A stretch of DNA of 64,000 nucleotides from an uncultured Bdellovibrionales bacterium (GTDB lineage Bacteria > Bdellovibrionota > FAC87 > UBA2466): assembly GCA_937903155.1 (NCBI GenBank), contig CALCZU010000132.1, positions 62,001 through 126,000 of the forward strand, given 5' to 3'. A program made the translations under genes and the position numbers. Shown one piece after another: positions 8,422-17,359 of the stretch. The notes beneath the pieces were generated by a model. The model made no database searches. It was not told the DNA's origin and saw nothing but the letters and a program-made list of their open reading frames with translations. Numbering within the stretch: position 1 is the stretch's first letter; every line of letters starts with the position of its first letter.

Positions 8422-9822
8422 ATGAATTGTATAGAAATTTTTGCGGAACGACAAAAAGAGGTCAAAGACAATCTCGCTCTATGGTGTCCTGGCCAAGAGA
8501 AAATGAGTTTCGGAGAATTATACTCGCTCGCCGCTCGCATTCAGATTGAACTTTTGAAGCAGGGGTTACGTCCAGAAGATCCGGTTTTAGTTTTTGAAGG
8601 TTTATCACCTCGACTTTATGCGACGATTTTAGCCCTTTTATCGACGGGAGCGACGATTCTCTTCGTTGAGCCTTGGATGCCTTTGAAAAAAATTGAACAT
8701 GTGATTCAAACTGCAAAACCTCGTTTCTTTCTTGCGGGAGTCGTTGGTAAACTTTGGGGTTTAAGAGTTCCTGCAATCCGCAAAATTCCAAATTGGATCA
8801 GTGTCAACTCGCTCGCAAAAGCTACCAAAACGGGAGAGCTTAAAATCGAATCGGTTCCCGGCGAAGTTCCAGGGATTATCACTTTTACAACTGGCACAAC
8901 GGGAAAACCGAAAGGCGTTGTTCGACACCAAAGTTATCTTCTCGAACAGTACCGCGTTTTTTCAAAGTCTCTTTCAATTAACGATCATTCGGGACCTGAC
9001 TTGTGCATTTTTGCAAACTTTGCGCTCGCCAATCTTGCAGCAGGTAGAGGCAGTCTCATTATTCCCTCTGGATGGAAGAAAAAGCATTTAAAACAGCTCG
9101 ATCATTTTTCCGCGAAAGAAAAACCGGAGACAATGACTTCGGGCCCGGCGTTCCTCATGCGTTTAATGGAACTTGGGGTCGCAAGAGATCTCAAATCGAT
9201 TCATATCGGTGGAGCTCTCACCGATTGTGCGATTTTCGAAAAGGGATTTGCTCACTGGCCAAAAACACACTGGATGCACCTCTATGGAAGCAGCGAAGCT
9301 GAGCCCGTAGCACTTGCAGATGCCGAAGAAGCCGTTCGAAAAAGCCGCGAAAAAGGCCTGTTTCAAACTCTCTATCTGGGAAAACCGATTTCCGAAGTCG
9401 AAGCAAGAGTCGAGGACAAAGGCCTTTGGATCACAGGCCCTCATGTTTGCCCAAAATACTTTGCAAACGAAGATGAGAATCGAATCCACAAACACACCGA
9501 TGAAAAAGGTCGAGTGTGGCACGCGATGGGAGATCGGATTGAAGAAGACTCTAGCGGATGGTGGTATTCGGGAAGGGCTCAGCAATCGCGCGCTGATTTT
9601 ACGTTAGAACAAAATATTTATTCTCACCTTCAATCGAGCAACGCCTTTCTTCATCGAGACAAAGACAAGTTGATTGTTTATGGAAAAAATCTCGAGAAAC
9701 GAAAAGGCGAACTTCTAAAAGCATTTCCTTCTCTGACAGATTGTTTTTCCGCACCCATTGTCCGAGATCGCAGACACCGCGCCCGAATCGACCGCGTCGA
9801 AAGCCGCAAGCGCGCGAAGTAA
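8422..9822 (+). CDS. OleC-like fatty acyl-AMP ligase / acyl-CoA synthetase
   Basis: This is an adenylate-forming enzyme with the P-loop motif 'FTTGTTGKPKGVVRH' (about residue 155), the A5-type motif 'LYGSSEAEPVALAD', the A7-type 'AMGDRIEEDSSGWWYSGR' and a C-terminal 'RRHRARIDR' that resembles the 'RHNxKIDR' end of OleC-type ligases. It activates a carboxylic acid with ATP, probably a fatty or beta-hydroxy acid. At about 466 residues it is shorter than typical OleC (about 550). I chose the ATG at 8422. A TTG at 8404 would add six residues, and neither has a clear ribosome site. It is divergent from the DUF3419 gene and convergent with the FadH gene. A half copy of the palindromic repeat lies 46 nt after its stop. 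Confidence 0.75.
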   Translation: MNCIEIFAERQKEVKDNLALWCPGQEKMSFGELYSLAARIQIELLKQGLRPEDPVLVFEGLSPRLYATILALLSTGATILFVEPWMPLKKIEHVIQTAKPRFFLAGVVGKLWGLRVPAIRKIPNWISVNSLAKATKTGELKIESVPGEVPGIITFTTGTTGKPKGVVRHQSYLLEQYRVFSKSLSINDHSGPDLCIFANFALANLAAGRGSLIIPSGWKKKHLKQLDHFSAKEKPETMTSGPAFLMRLMELGVARDLKSIHIGGALTDCAIFEKGFAHWPKTHWMHLYGSSEAEPVALADAEEAVRKSREKGLFQTLYLGKPISEVEARVEDKGLWITGPHVCPKYFANEDENRIHKHTDEKGRVWHAMGDRIEEDSSGWWYSGRAQQSRADFTLEQNIYSHLQSSNAFLHRDKDKLIVYGKNLEKRKGELLKAFPSLTDCFSAPIVRDRRHRARIDRVESRKRAK

Positions 9823-9868
9823 ATCGGTCGAAGCCCGTCAAGGTTTCACCGGCACAAGATCAAAAACT

Positions 9869-9905
9869 GTGATTGCGCGGGTGCTACGCACCCTCGCAAT
9901 GACGG
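9869..9905. repeat. Half unit of palindromic repeat family R
   Basis: A short palindrome GATTGCGCGGGTGC-tac-GCACCCTCGCAATGAC matches one arm of the longer repeats at 28439, 31183, 43667 and 57539. It lies between convergent genes, just after the acyl-AMP ligase. Confidence 0.8.
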
Positions 9906-9939
9906 CGTATCCAAAATTCTTCTCAAGTACTGCTAGAAA

Positions 9940-11976
9940 CTAAATCGTTGAAGCGAGTTCGGTGCCTTGGAGAATGGCGCGTTTTGCATCGAGTTCTTGA
10001 GCGATGTCGGCACCGCCAATGAGATGAAAAGGGATTTGCGCCGCTTCAAGTCCAGGAACAAGTTCGCGTTGGGACTGCTGTCCTGCGCAGACGACGATAC
10101 TTTCGACGTCGATCACTTGTTTTTTTCCTTTGCGATCGATGTGAAGTCCTGCATCGTCAATTTTTTCGTACGTCACCGAATCGATCATCACGACATTTTT
10201 ATCTTTGAGTGAAGTTCGATGGATCCAGCCCGTCGTTTTAGCAAGCTTCTGCCCCAGTTTCCCTTCGGTTCGTTGCAACAGATAAACTTTGCGAGGCGAT
10301 GCTTGAATTTCGCGCTTCACTCCATCCACTCCCCCGCGAGCTTGAAGTGTGGGATCGATTCCCCAGTGTTTTGCAAAGGCCTTCGGCTCCAAGCTTAAAG
10401 AATGGTCTTCTTCCGTCAGATACTCCGCGACATCAAAACCAATTCCGCCGGCGCCAATCAGAGCCACCGAGCGACCCACCTTTCGAACTCCGGTTAGCAC
10501 ATCGTAATAGGACGATACTTTTGGGTGATCGACTCCAGGAATGGTGAGTTTGCGTGGAAGCACGCCTGTGGAAACAATCACCACATCAAAACCGAGCTGC
10601 TTTAAATCTTCTGCAGTCACTTTTGCTCCCAGTTTCATTGTGACGTTTTGGAGTTCGAGTTGTTTTTTGTAATAGCGGAGTGTTTCGTAGAACTCTTCTT
10701 TGCCCGGGATTTTTTTCGCCAAATTAAACTGGCCACCGATCTCAGACGATTGATCGAAAAGTGTAACCGAATGTCCTCGTTTTGCGGCACTCACCGAAAA
10801 CGCAAGCCCTGCGGGCCCTGCCCCCACAACGGCAACTTTTTTCTTCTGAGTCGCAGGTTTTAAAATCAACTTTGTTTCGCGACAGGCAAAAGGATTGACC
10901 AGACAAGAAGCCGTTTTGCCCTTAAAAATATGATCCAAACACGCTTGATTACACGCAATACACGTGTTGATTTCGTCGGCACGATCTTCCATCGCTTTTT
11001 TTACAAAGTCGGGATCTGCCAGAAACGGCCGCGCCATCGAGACCATCGACGCATCTCCTCGGGCGAGAATTGCTTCTGCAACTTCTGGAGAGTTAATACG
11101 ATTCGTAGTAATCAACGGAACTTTCAACTCGCGAGTCATTTGCTGAGTGACAAAAGTAAAAGCCCCGCGGGGCACCATCGTCGCAATCGTCGGTATTCGA
11201 GATTCATGCCAACCGATGCCGGTATTGATTAACGTCGCTCCCGCTTCTTCAATGCGTTTTCCTAAATAAACGATTTCTTCCCAATTACTTCCCTGCTCCA
11301 CCAGATCCAGCATCGAAAGTCGGTAAATAATAATAAAATTGGGTCCAACTTTTTGGCGAATGCGTCGAACAATCTCAATCGGAAATTGAATGCGGTTTTT
11401 ATACTCGCCCCCCCATTTATCAGTACGACGATTCGTGGTTTGGTTGATAAACTGAGTGAGAAGATAGCCTTCGGATCCCATCACTTCGACGCCATCATAT
11501 CCCGCACGCTGCGAAAGTTCCGCACAGCGAACGAAATCTCGTATCGTTTTTTCGACGCCTCTCTTCGATAAAGCCCAGGGTTTAAACGGACTGATCGGAG
11601 ATCGAATCGCCGACGGTCCAACCGCTAAAGGATGGTAAGCATAACGTCCTGCATGGAGGATCTGAAGCGCAATTTTTCCATTTTCTTTATGGACCGCGTC
11701 CGTCACACGCTGGTGTTTCGCGATCTGCCAAGGAAAACTAAACTGCGCACTAATGGGAGAAGTTCGTCCCGCAAAATTAGGAGCAATTCCTCCTGTGACA
11801 ATCAGCCCCACGCCACCGCGGGCCCTTTCGGCGTAATATTCGACAAGCTTGTCATAACCTCTCCACTCTTCTTCAAGACCCGTGTGGATAGAACCCATGA
11901 GCACTCGATTTTTTAACTGGGTGAACCCCAAATCCAAAGGAGAAAGAAGAGTCGGATATTTCGGATGCGCGTTCAT
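9940..11976 (-). CDS. fadH: 2,4-dienoyl-CoA reductase (FadH-type, FMN/4Fe-4S/FAD)
   Basis: This is a 678-residue flavoprotein. The N-terminal Old Yellow Enzyme barrel begins 'YPTLLSPLDLGFTQLKNRV'. The iron-sulfur cluster cysteines lie in 'CIACNQACLDHIFKGKTASC' plus a further Cys in 'NPFACRE', very close to E. coli FadH. The C-terminal part has two Rossmann motifs, 'VAVVGAGPAGLAFSVSAAKR' and 'SVALIGAGGIGFDVAEYL'. It reduces the conjugated double bond of 2,4-dienoyl-CoA with NADPH during breakdown of unsaturated fatty acids. The start is the ATG at 11976, because AGGAGA sits 7 nt upstream; an in-frame ATG 13 codons earlier lacks such a site. It ends convergent with the acyl-AMP ligase. It lies 48 nt beyond the stop of the AAR-like gene and may be the last gene of that operon. 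Confidence 0.88.
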   Translation of the reverse strand: MNAHPKYPTLLSPLDLGFTQLKNRVLMGSIHTGLEEEWRGYDKLVEYYAERARGGVGLIVTGGIAPNFAGRTSPISAQFSFPWQIAKHQRVTDAVHKENGKIALQILHAGRYAYHPLAVGPSAIRSPISPFKPWALSKRGVEKTIRDFVRCAELSQRAGYDGVEVMGSEGYLLTQFINQTTNRRTDKWGGEYKNRIQFPIEIVRRIRQKVGPNFIIIYRLSMLDLVEQGSNWEEIVYLGKRIEEAGATLINTGIGWHESRIPTIATMVPRGAFTFVTQQMTRELKVPLITTNRINSPEVAEAILARGDASMVSMARPFLADPDFVKKAMEDRADEINTCIACNQACLDHIFKGKTASCLVNPFACRETKLILKPATQKKKVAVVGAGPAGLAFSVSAAKRGHSVTLFDQSSEIGGQFNLAKKIPGKEEFYETLRYYKKQLELQNVTMKLGAKVTAEDLKQLGFDVVIVSTGVLPRKLTIPGVDHPKVSSYYDVLTGVRKVGRSVALIGAGGIGFDVAEYLTEEDHSLSLEPKAFAKHWGIDPTLQARGGVDGVKREIQASPRKVYLLQRTEGKLGQKLAKTTGWIHRTSLKDKNVVMIDSVTYEKIDDAGLHIDRKGKKQVIDVESIVVCAGQQSQRELVPGLEAAQIPFHLIGGADIAQELDAKRAILQGTELASTI

Positions 11977-12024
11977 AGCTTCTCCTGTTTTCATACCCCG
12001 GAATGAGTAAGTCAATCGAGCTGT

Positions 12025-14088
12025 TTAGTGAGCCCAGTCTCTGAGACCTTCGCGTCCTAAGTTTCTCGCCTGAGCGATTCTTTCAGGCGTAATAAATCCT
12101 TCGGGCCCGCGAATCGCCGAGAGTTTTGCACCGTGTTTTAAACCAATTTTATAAATTTCTTTCACTCGATCCATTGAGAGTTCGCGAGAGAGAGAAAAGG
12201 GCTCATATCGGCCTTCCATCGTGAGAAGAATCGTTTCTGCTAGGCACGCATAGACCGAAGGTTTGGGCAGTCCGATATCGACGTTGTAGTCGGGAGTTCC
12301 TGGAAGATGCACTTCTCCGCTTTCGATCACCAAAACATCGGGGCGCTTCGCCGCGTCTTCCGCACTAATATCGAGTGGCCGCGAGCAATCGCAAATCACT
12401 GCCCCCGGTTTCACTTCGTTAATATTTAAAATGCTGCCAGAGAGATTTGAGGTCGCCGTCACAATGAGATCGGCCGTCGGAAGATCCGCATTGGCATGAG
12501 TCGACAACTTTACTTTGGTGTGAGGAGACTTCGCTAAGACTTCTTCTCTTAACTCCAAAAGCTTGTCCGAACGCTGCCCAACAAGCACAATATCGTCGAA
12601 AACCAATGACACCAGAAGCGAAGCCACGCGCCCGATACTACCGGTCGCGCCAATAATCATCGCTCTTCCGTGAACTCGTTTGCCATTTTCATGGGGTTTT
12701 ACAAATCCCATTTGAGCAACCATATCTCTCGCAGCCCAAAGTGTTGTCGCAACTGAATAAGAATTCCCTGTCGTGACAGGAAGTGGAGAGCGCCTGGAAA
12801 CCGTCACTCCCGCATCCCCCACAATTTTGGTGTAAGCTCCGAGACCGAAAAGCAAAGCGCCATCTTTTTGTGCCATGACACTTGCGTTGACGAGTTTTTT
12901 GTAAATCATTTCTTCTGAGTTTGAGAGAAGTTGTTTCGGTGTTCCCATGATCCCGTAAATATCGCAGACCACTTCTTGACCATTAAAAGCACTCTGTGCA
13001 CCAGTCAAAAGTCCGTATTTAAACACAGGGAGACGAATTAAAGACTTCTCAACCAAATCCTTCACCGGTTTAGACGTTTTTTTAAAGGGCCGAAACGCAG
13101 GAACTCTAAAAATATCCCTTTGGCTGAGAGGATGAACGATGAAGGCACAACGTCTTGCCCCTTCGACTCTTTCCCCTTTTAACCGGTTAGGTCGAATTTT
13201 TAATTTCGAAATCCATTCCAAAGCGAAATCATTGAATGCGAGTGGGCTATCTTCTGCGAGACGAATCTGATCAATCGTCGCTGAAAGCAACGAAAAGGGT
13301 TTTGCTCGCATGGCTTCAAGAAGCGGGTGGTGCGGAACAAATTCGATAACCTGAGCCACTCCATTGGCTTCCAATTGTTCTCGCTGCGAACGAGAGAGAA
13401 AATCAACAAAAACAATCTTCCCTTTAACGACACTTAAATCAGGAATGTGTTCGAAGAGACTCGAGTAAGTGACAAAAACGTCGGACTGCTTGACCCACTC
13501 GCCCAGTTTCTTGAGCAAAGGCTGCTTTTTGTTATTGGGATTAAAGTAACTTTTCACCCAATTTAAAACTTTTAGCCCTTTGGTGAGGCGCTCTACGTTT
13601 GCTTCCCCTTCGAGTAAAACGGGGAGAGACGAAAAGACAAGCGCATCAGCACTAAAAATACGCGCACCATTTGCTTTGAAGACTTCGTAAAAGGAACTCG
13701 CTAGCACTGAGTGGAAGAGAACTTTTTTTCCACGAACCAGATGCGGGTGATCTTTAAACACCTTTTTAAGTGTCCATTCTGCAAATAGGTTTCGAATTTC
13801 GTCGCCAATGTAAACCTGGCTTCTTTTTGCCAATCGAAAAAGGGCGAGCGTTTGGTCGTGAAATACTTGGGTCTGGCCAATTCCAATCGATTTACGTGTT
13901 CCGCTGAGAGCAATCGCATCCACATAGCCGTCATAGCGTTGGATCAAGGCTTCGGCCGTTTTAAAATCCCATCCGATCGAGTGCGTTTGGACGTTAAAAT
14001 CAATGCCTTCCATCTCGAAGATAAACTCTTGAGGGGTAGCGACATTCAAAAAATCTAAAATTAAAATTTTTCTCTCTTTGCGAATCAT
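12025..14088 (-). CDS. Long-chain acyl-ACP reductase (AAR)-like enzyme with a novel N-terminal domain
   Basis: This is a 687-residue protein. Residues about 313-687 match cyanobacterial long-chain acyl-ACP reductase in order: a start-like 'CAFIVHPLSQRDIFRVP', 'VCDIYGIMGTP', 'VTTGNSYSVATTLWAA' (AAR has FTTGNTHTAYV), the nucleotide site 'MIIGATGSIGR' (480-490), and 'SVYACLAETILLTMEGR', whose Cys615 lines up with the acyl-thioester cysteine of AAR in 'FACFAEA'. AAR reduces fatty acyl-ACP or acyl-CoA to a fatty aldehyde with NADPH. Residues 1-310 form an additional domain that I do not recognise, with Rossmann-like alternation ('KILILDFLNV', 'KIVFVDFLSR'). It overlaps the upstream SDR gene by 4 nt and is third in the kinase-SDR-AAR operon. 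No aldehyde-deformylating oxygenase is present here, so the aldehyde probably serves lipid synthesis rather than alkane formation. Confidence 0.75.
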   Translation of the reverse strand: MIRKERKILILDFLNVATPQEFIFEMEGIDFNVQTHSIGWDFKTAEALIQRYDGYVDAIALSGTRKSIGIGQTQVFHDQTLALFRLAKRSQVYIGDEIRNLFAEWTLKKVFKDHPHLVRGKKVLFHSVLASSFYEVFKANGARIFSADALVFSSLPVLLEGEANVERLTKGLKVLNWVKSYFNPNNKKQPLLKKLGEWVKQSDVFVTYSSLFEHIPDLSVVKGKIVFVDFLSRSQREQLEANGVAQVIEFVPHHPLLEAMRAKPFSLLSATIDQIRLAEDSPLAFNDFALEWISKLKIRPNRLKGERVEGARRCAFIVHPLSQRDIFRVPAFRPFKKTSKPVKDLVEKSLIRLPVFKYGLLTGAQSAFNGQEVVCDIYGIMGTPKQLLSNSEEMIYKKLVNASVMAQKDGALLFGLGAYTKIVGDAGVTVSRRSPLPVTTGNSYSVATTLWAARDMVAQMGFVKPHENGKRVHGRAMIIGATGSIGRVASLLVSLVFDDIVLVGQRSDKLLELREEVLAKSPHTKVKLSTHANADLPTADLIVTATSNLSGSILNINEVKPGAVICDCSRPLDISAEDAAKRPDVLVIESGEVHLPGTPDYNVDIGLPKPSVYACLAETILLTMEGRYEPFSLSRELSMDRVKEIYKIGLKHGAKLSAIRGPEGFITPERIAQARNLGREGLRDWAH

Positions 14089-15089
14089 GCGTTTTCCCTC
14101 TGTAAAAAATCGCTATACCCTCTAAAAAATACATCTTGGTATTTTTGAAAGGAAGGCACGAGGTTTTCTGAAAAGTCTCTGGTAAATTCCGGGTTTTTTA
14201 ATTCCGTCGGAGTAAAACAAAAATCAAAAAGTTGAGACGGTATATGCGTGTACCGAGTTTGTAGTTTCAGTGTCATAGAGGGGGCTCGGGTCATCAAAAC
14301 TTTGGTTCGCGGAAAATATCGCCGCACCATCAAATTTGCTAAAATCGAGGCTCTCAGACTGTTGGGATTGTAAACACCATAAATCGGTTTGAGATCATTC
14401 ATAAAGAGTGCCTTTACAAAGGCAAGGGCCGCCACATCGACGGGCACCAATGGGAGCAACGCTTTTCGTGCTCCTGGAATCGGAAGCACAGGGAGCCTTC
14501 CCAAAACTCTATTGGACTTTAAATTTTGTAAAAAATTTAAAAGGTAGTAAGGCCCATCTAGTTTTGCGATTTCACCTGATTGGCTGTCACCCACGAGAAT
14601 TCCCAAGCGCAGTGCAACGCCTCTGACAGAAGACTCTAACACGAGCTTCTCCGCCATCGCTTTGGTATGCGCGTAGGCTTTTTTCTTTGACGGCAGTGCG
14701 GTTAAAGGCAATTCATTTGAAACCGCTCCCCACGAGTCATTTTCGACAGCGTAACTAGAAGCATGCAGAAACAGCGGCTGATTCTGCGTTCTTTGCGCCC
14801 ACTGGACAATCGAAGACGTTGCTAAAATATTATGGAGGTAACACTCTCGGTAATTCGCTTCGAATTGATAAAGGCCGGCCAGATGAATGATCGCATCGAC
14901 TTTATTTTTCACGCCGTAAAGAGAGGTCGGGTCCGAGAGATCACATTTGACGGATTTGATTCGACTATCGAGAAACTTCCGTTCACTTCTTGAGAGAAGG
15001 ATAATCTCTGAAACTCTTTCTTCTTTTAACAGTTCACTTAAAACCTGTTTCCCCAAAAATCCTGTCGCGCCGGTTAATAAAACTTTCAT
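14085..15089 (-). CDS. NAD(P)-dependent extended SDR (epimerase / 3-beta-HSD / thioester-reductase-like)
   Basis: The protein has 334 residues. The Rossmann motif TGATGFLG is at residues 7-14, the catalytic tyrosine and lysine are in 'YAHTKAMAEKLV' (YxxxK), and the preceding Ser is in 'LHASSYAVE'. Extended SDRs of this shape include OleD (beta-keto acid reduction), CerR (ceramide pathway oxidoreductase), 3-beta-HSD and thioester reductases, and the sequence alone does not choose between them. It overlaps both neighbours by 4 nt, between a lipid-kinase-like gene and the AAR-like gene. This makes reduction or oxidation of a lipid intermediate the most likely job. Confidence 0.75.
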   Translation of the reverse strand: MKVLLTGATGFLGKQVLSELLKEERVSEIILLSRSERKFLDSRIKSVKCDLSDPTSLYGVKNKVDAIIHLAGLYQFEANYRECYLHNILATSSIVQWAQRTQNQPLFLHASSYAVENDSWGAVSNELPLTALPSKKKAYAHTKAMAEKLVLESSVRGVALRLGILVGDSQSGEIAKLDGPYYLLNFLQNLKSNRVLGRLPVLPIPGARKALLPLVPVDVAALAFVKALFMNDLKPIYGVYNPNSLRASILANLMVRRYFPRTKVLMTRAPSMTLKLQTRYTHIPSQLFDFCFTPTELKNPEFTRDFSENLVPSFQKYQDVFFRGYSDFLQRENA

Positions 15090-16048
15090 ACGGATTCACT
15101 CAATAATTCTGGATACGTCTCTGTCATCGTTTTACGAAGTCGATTGGTTCGATACACTTTTAGAGAAGACGGAAGAATGGAAAACTCGAGACGACTCGCT
15201 TTGGTCAAAGTTTCACCATCGCCAAAAACACAGAGTTTCTCACCATCAATGGACTCTACAACGACCTTTTTTGAGGTAAAGGTAATGGCACCCTCGGGAG
15301 GTCTCCCTCTTTTGATATCCGAAAAAACTTTGAGAACATCTACGGCACGCGTTTTTGCGATAATCAGCGATTCCATATAGCCGTCGCTGTTTCTGGCATT
15401 GGGAGAGACCCAGAGATCCCCTCCGAGCTTTTGTTGATTGCAAATGAAAATAGCCGCGGTGTCGTGCACGCCATGATAACTCTCAGAAGTAATGCGCACC
15501 TTGTGCTTATAGCCATTCTGGAAAAAGATTTGTTCGAGAGAGAGAAAAGAATAAATCTGTGACTTCATTTTTTTCGCAAGCCAGTTGATCGGTTTGAATC
15601 GATTGCGGAGCTGATTAAACTGCAGCGTGAGCAACGCGCCAAAACCAATTCCGCCAACTGTCGCAAAAGGACATCCATTCACAATAATGAGGTCCATCTC
15701 CTCATATTGTTTTTCTTGGATGAGTTCCGGAACTTTTTCCCAGTTCACTCTCATCCCGAGTTCTTCAACGAGATCATTTGCGGTGCCACCCGCAATTAAC
15801 AAGAGAGGAAGATTTCTTCCCATCACCGCCGGCAATGCTTGGTTCAAAGTGCCGTCGCCCCCGATTAAAATCACGCATTCATAATCCGCGGGCTGGAGCT
15901 TCCAAAGACACTCGCGCAGTTCTTCGGTAGATTCGGGACAAGCAAATTGAGTTTGGAAATTTTTTAAGAATTTTTCTGCCATCAATTGATGGAGTTGAAT
16001 TTCGGCTTTGGCCTTACAGCCATTCACTACAATAAAAACTTTTTTCAT
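15086..16048 (-). CDS. Diacylglycerol/sphingosine kinase-like lipid kinase (LCB5/DagK family)
   Basis: This is a 320-residue protein with the DAGK catalytic signature 'VILIGGDGTLNQALPAVMG' and the following 'IAGGTANDLVEELGM' (GGDGT and GTxND). A C-terminal half is typical of the YegS/LCB5 fold, ending with 'FGDGETLTKASRLEFSILP'. These enzymes phosphorylate diacylglycerol, sphingoid bases, ceramide or other lipid alcohols with ATP at the membrane face. It is the first gene of the operon that continues into the SDR (4-nt overlap) and the AAR-like reductase. A bacterial ceramide kinase belongs to the same family, which fits a sphingolipid-like or ether-lipid-like product, but no serine palmitoyltransferase gene is in the window. 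Confidence 0.82.
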   Translation of the reverse strand: MKKVFIVVNGCKAKAEIQLHQLMAEKFLKNFQTQFACPESTEELRECLWKLQPADYECVILIGGDGTLNQALPAVMGRNLPLLLIAGGTANDLVEELGMRVNWEKVPELIQEKQYEEMDLIIVNGCPFATVGGIGFGALLTLQFNQLRNRFKPINWLAKKMKSQIYSFLSLEQIFFQNGYKHKVRITSESYHGVHDTAAIFICNQQKLGGDLWVSPNARNSDGYMESLIIAKTRAVDVLKVFSDIKRGRPPEGAITFTSKKVVVESIDGEKLCVFGDGETLTKASRLEFSILPSSLKVYRTNRLRKTMTETYPELLSESV

Positions 16049-16184
16049 TTTTTAATCACCCAGCCTAAGCCTGCAAGCTGACATAATGCGTTAGCAGTGT
16101 AAACCACGCTTTAAAGAAATGATTTTTTTCTGTGGTTCTAGGTGTTTACGGGGATTAAAAACAGTTGAATTTGAGAGGGGATTT

Positions 16185-17213
16185 TTACTTCTTAACCAAG
16201 TGCTTAAGTGGGTTAGGAGTACACGGATCAAAACCTTCTGCCAAAAGGACATCGGGCTTTTTATTTGCGAAGTTTTTATTAAACGATTGAAAAATTTGTG
16301 GATCAAATTTTCCGGGTTGCATCCCGTACATTGTATTCAAAGCTTCTACCGGAGGAATCGCTTTATGGTACGAGCGATCGGTCGTTAAAGCATCAAAGAC
16401 ATCCGCGATCGCGACAATTCTCGAGAGAGGAGCGATCTGATCGCCTTTTAATTTTTGAGGATATCCGGTGCCGTCAAAATTTTCGTGGTGTTCGTGCACA
16501 ACGTTTCGCGTTTCCAGCGGAATGTTTTCGATATCTCCGACCAGCTCTTTTCCATAAATCGGGTGTCTTTTGACTTCTTCCCACTCGTCTTTTGTGAGCG
16601 CAGAACTTTTATTGATGATTTTGACATCAATCTTACGTTTGCCGATATCGTGTAGTAAGCCGCCGAGCCCCGCAAGCATCAACATGTTCTTATCTTCGCC
16701 AAAAAATTTTTTCGCAAGGGCAATGGAATAGACAGCCACATCCACGCAATGATTATAAGTGTAATAATCGTGAGTCGAAAGTCTCATAAGAGATGCGACA
16801 GCATTCACGTCTTCCGACACAAAATTCACCATCTCGGAGACCAGGTCTTTTGCTTCCATCAGGGTTGCCGCGACATTTTCTTTTGTGAAAAGATCGTGCA
16901 CATGTAGAAACGCAGACTCTTTAATGAACTGACTTTTAAGTTCTGTCCCCGTACTCGGGTTACTGATCACATCTTTCAACGATTTTAAGTAAAGATCACG
17001 TTGATCCTCAGGAACCAAAAATCTTTCACCCCCGTGATGCAGGAGTTGTTTAATCCGCTCCTTGGAGAGGAGCTCGTTGCGTTTACGGAAAAGAACGGGG
17101 TTTCCGCCGACCGTTAAGTAAATATCGTAAGGGAGAGGCGCTTGGACCGCGACACTTTTTACTCGGATTTCAAAAAACGGAGTCGCTGTTAATTTTTGTG
17201 CAGGCTGTGACAC
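16185..17213 (-). CDS. HD-GYP domain phosphodiesterase (probable c-di-GMP hydrolase)
   Basis: The C-terminal half has the full HD-GYP set: 'HDIGKRKID', 'HPIYGKEL', 'HHENFDGTGYPQKLKG' and 'IVAIADVFDALTTDRSYHKA'. The N-terminal part is the small domain common in front of HD-GYP ('FEIRVKSVAVQAPLPYDIYL'). The enzyme would hydrolyse cyclic di-GMP in the cytoplasm. I prefer the GTG at 17213 because AAGGAG lies 8 nt before it and the divergent gap then becomes 146 nt, enough for two promoters. An in-frame ATG at 17315 would add 34 residues that look like a signal peptide (hydrophobic run ending VVYA); export would not fit the function. The conflict is noted as a finding. The closest gene on the same strand is the lipid kinase operon downstream, separated by 136 nt. 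Confidence 0.85.
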   Translation of the reverse strand: MSQPAQKLTATPFFEIRVKSVAVQAPLPYDIYLTVGGNPVLFRKRNELLSKERIKQLLHHGGERFLVPEDQRDLYLKSLKDVISNPSTGTELKSQFIKESAFLHVHDLFTKENVAATLMEAKDLVSEMVNFVSEDVNAVASLMRLSTHDYYTYNHCVDVAVYSIALAKKFFGEDKNMLMLAGLGGLLHDIGKRKIDVKIINKSSALTKDEWEEVKRHPIYGKELVGDIENIPLETRNVVHEHHENFDGTGYPQKLKGDQIAPLSRIVAIADVFDALTTDRSYHKAIPPVEALNTMYGMQPGKFDPQIFQSFNKNFANKKPDVLLAEGFDPCTPNPLKHLVKK

Positions 17214-17359
17214 TGAATGGTCTCCTTCCCCTTCTATTCGGAAAAAATCGGCGTAAACTACAGGCGCAAGTGAGAATAACAACGCGAAGCAACAACTAAG
17301 AAGGAATTTCCTCATTTATGACAAACTGCATTCACTTTCCTCCGCTATCCTCTGGGAAT

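Noticed and set aside
9700..9822. Frameshift at the end of the acyl-AMP ligase
   Set aside because: The Arg-rich end looked odd, but RRHRARIDR matches the natural C terminus of OleC-type ligases.
8422..15089. A complete OleABCD olefin cluster
   Set aside because: Only OleC-like and OleD-like members are seen. No thiolase (OleA) or alpha/beta hydrolase (OleB) is present.
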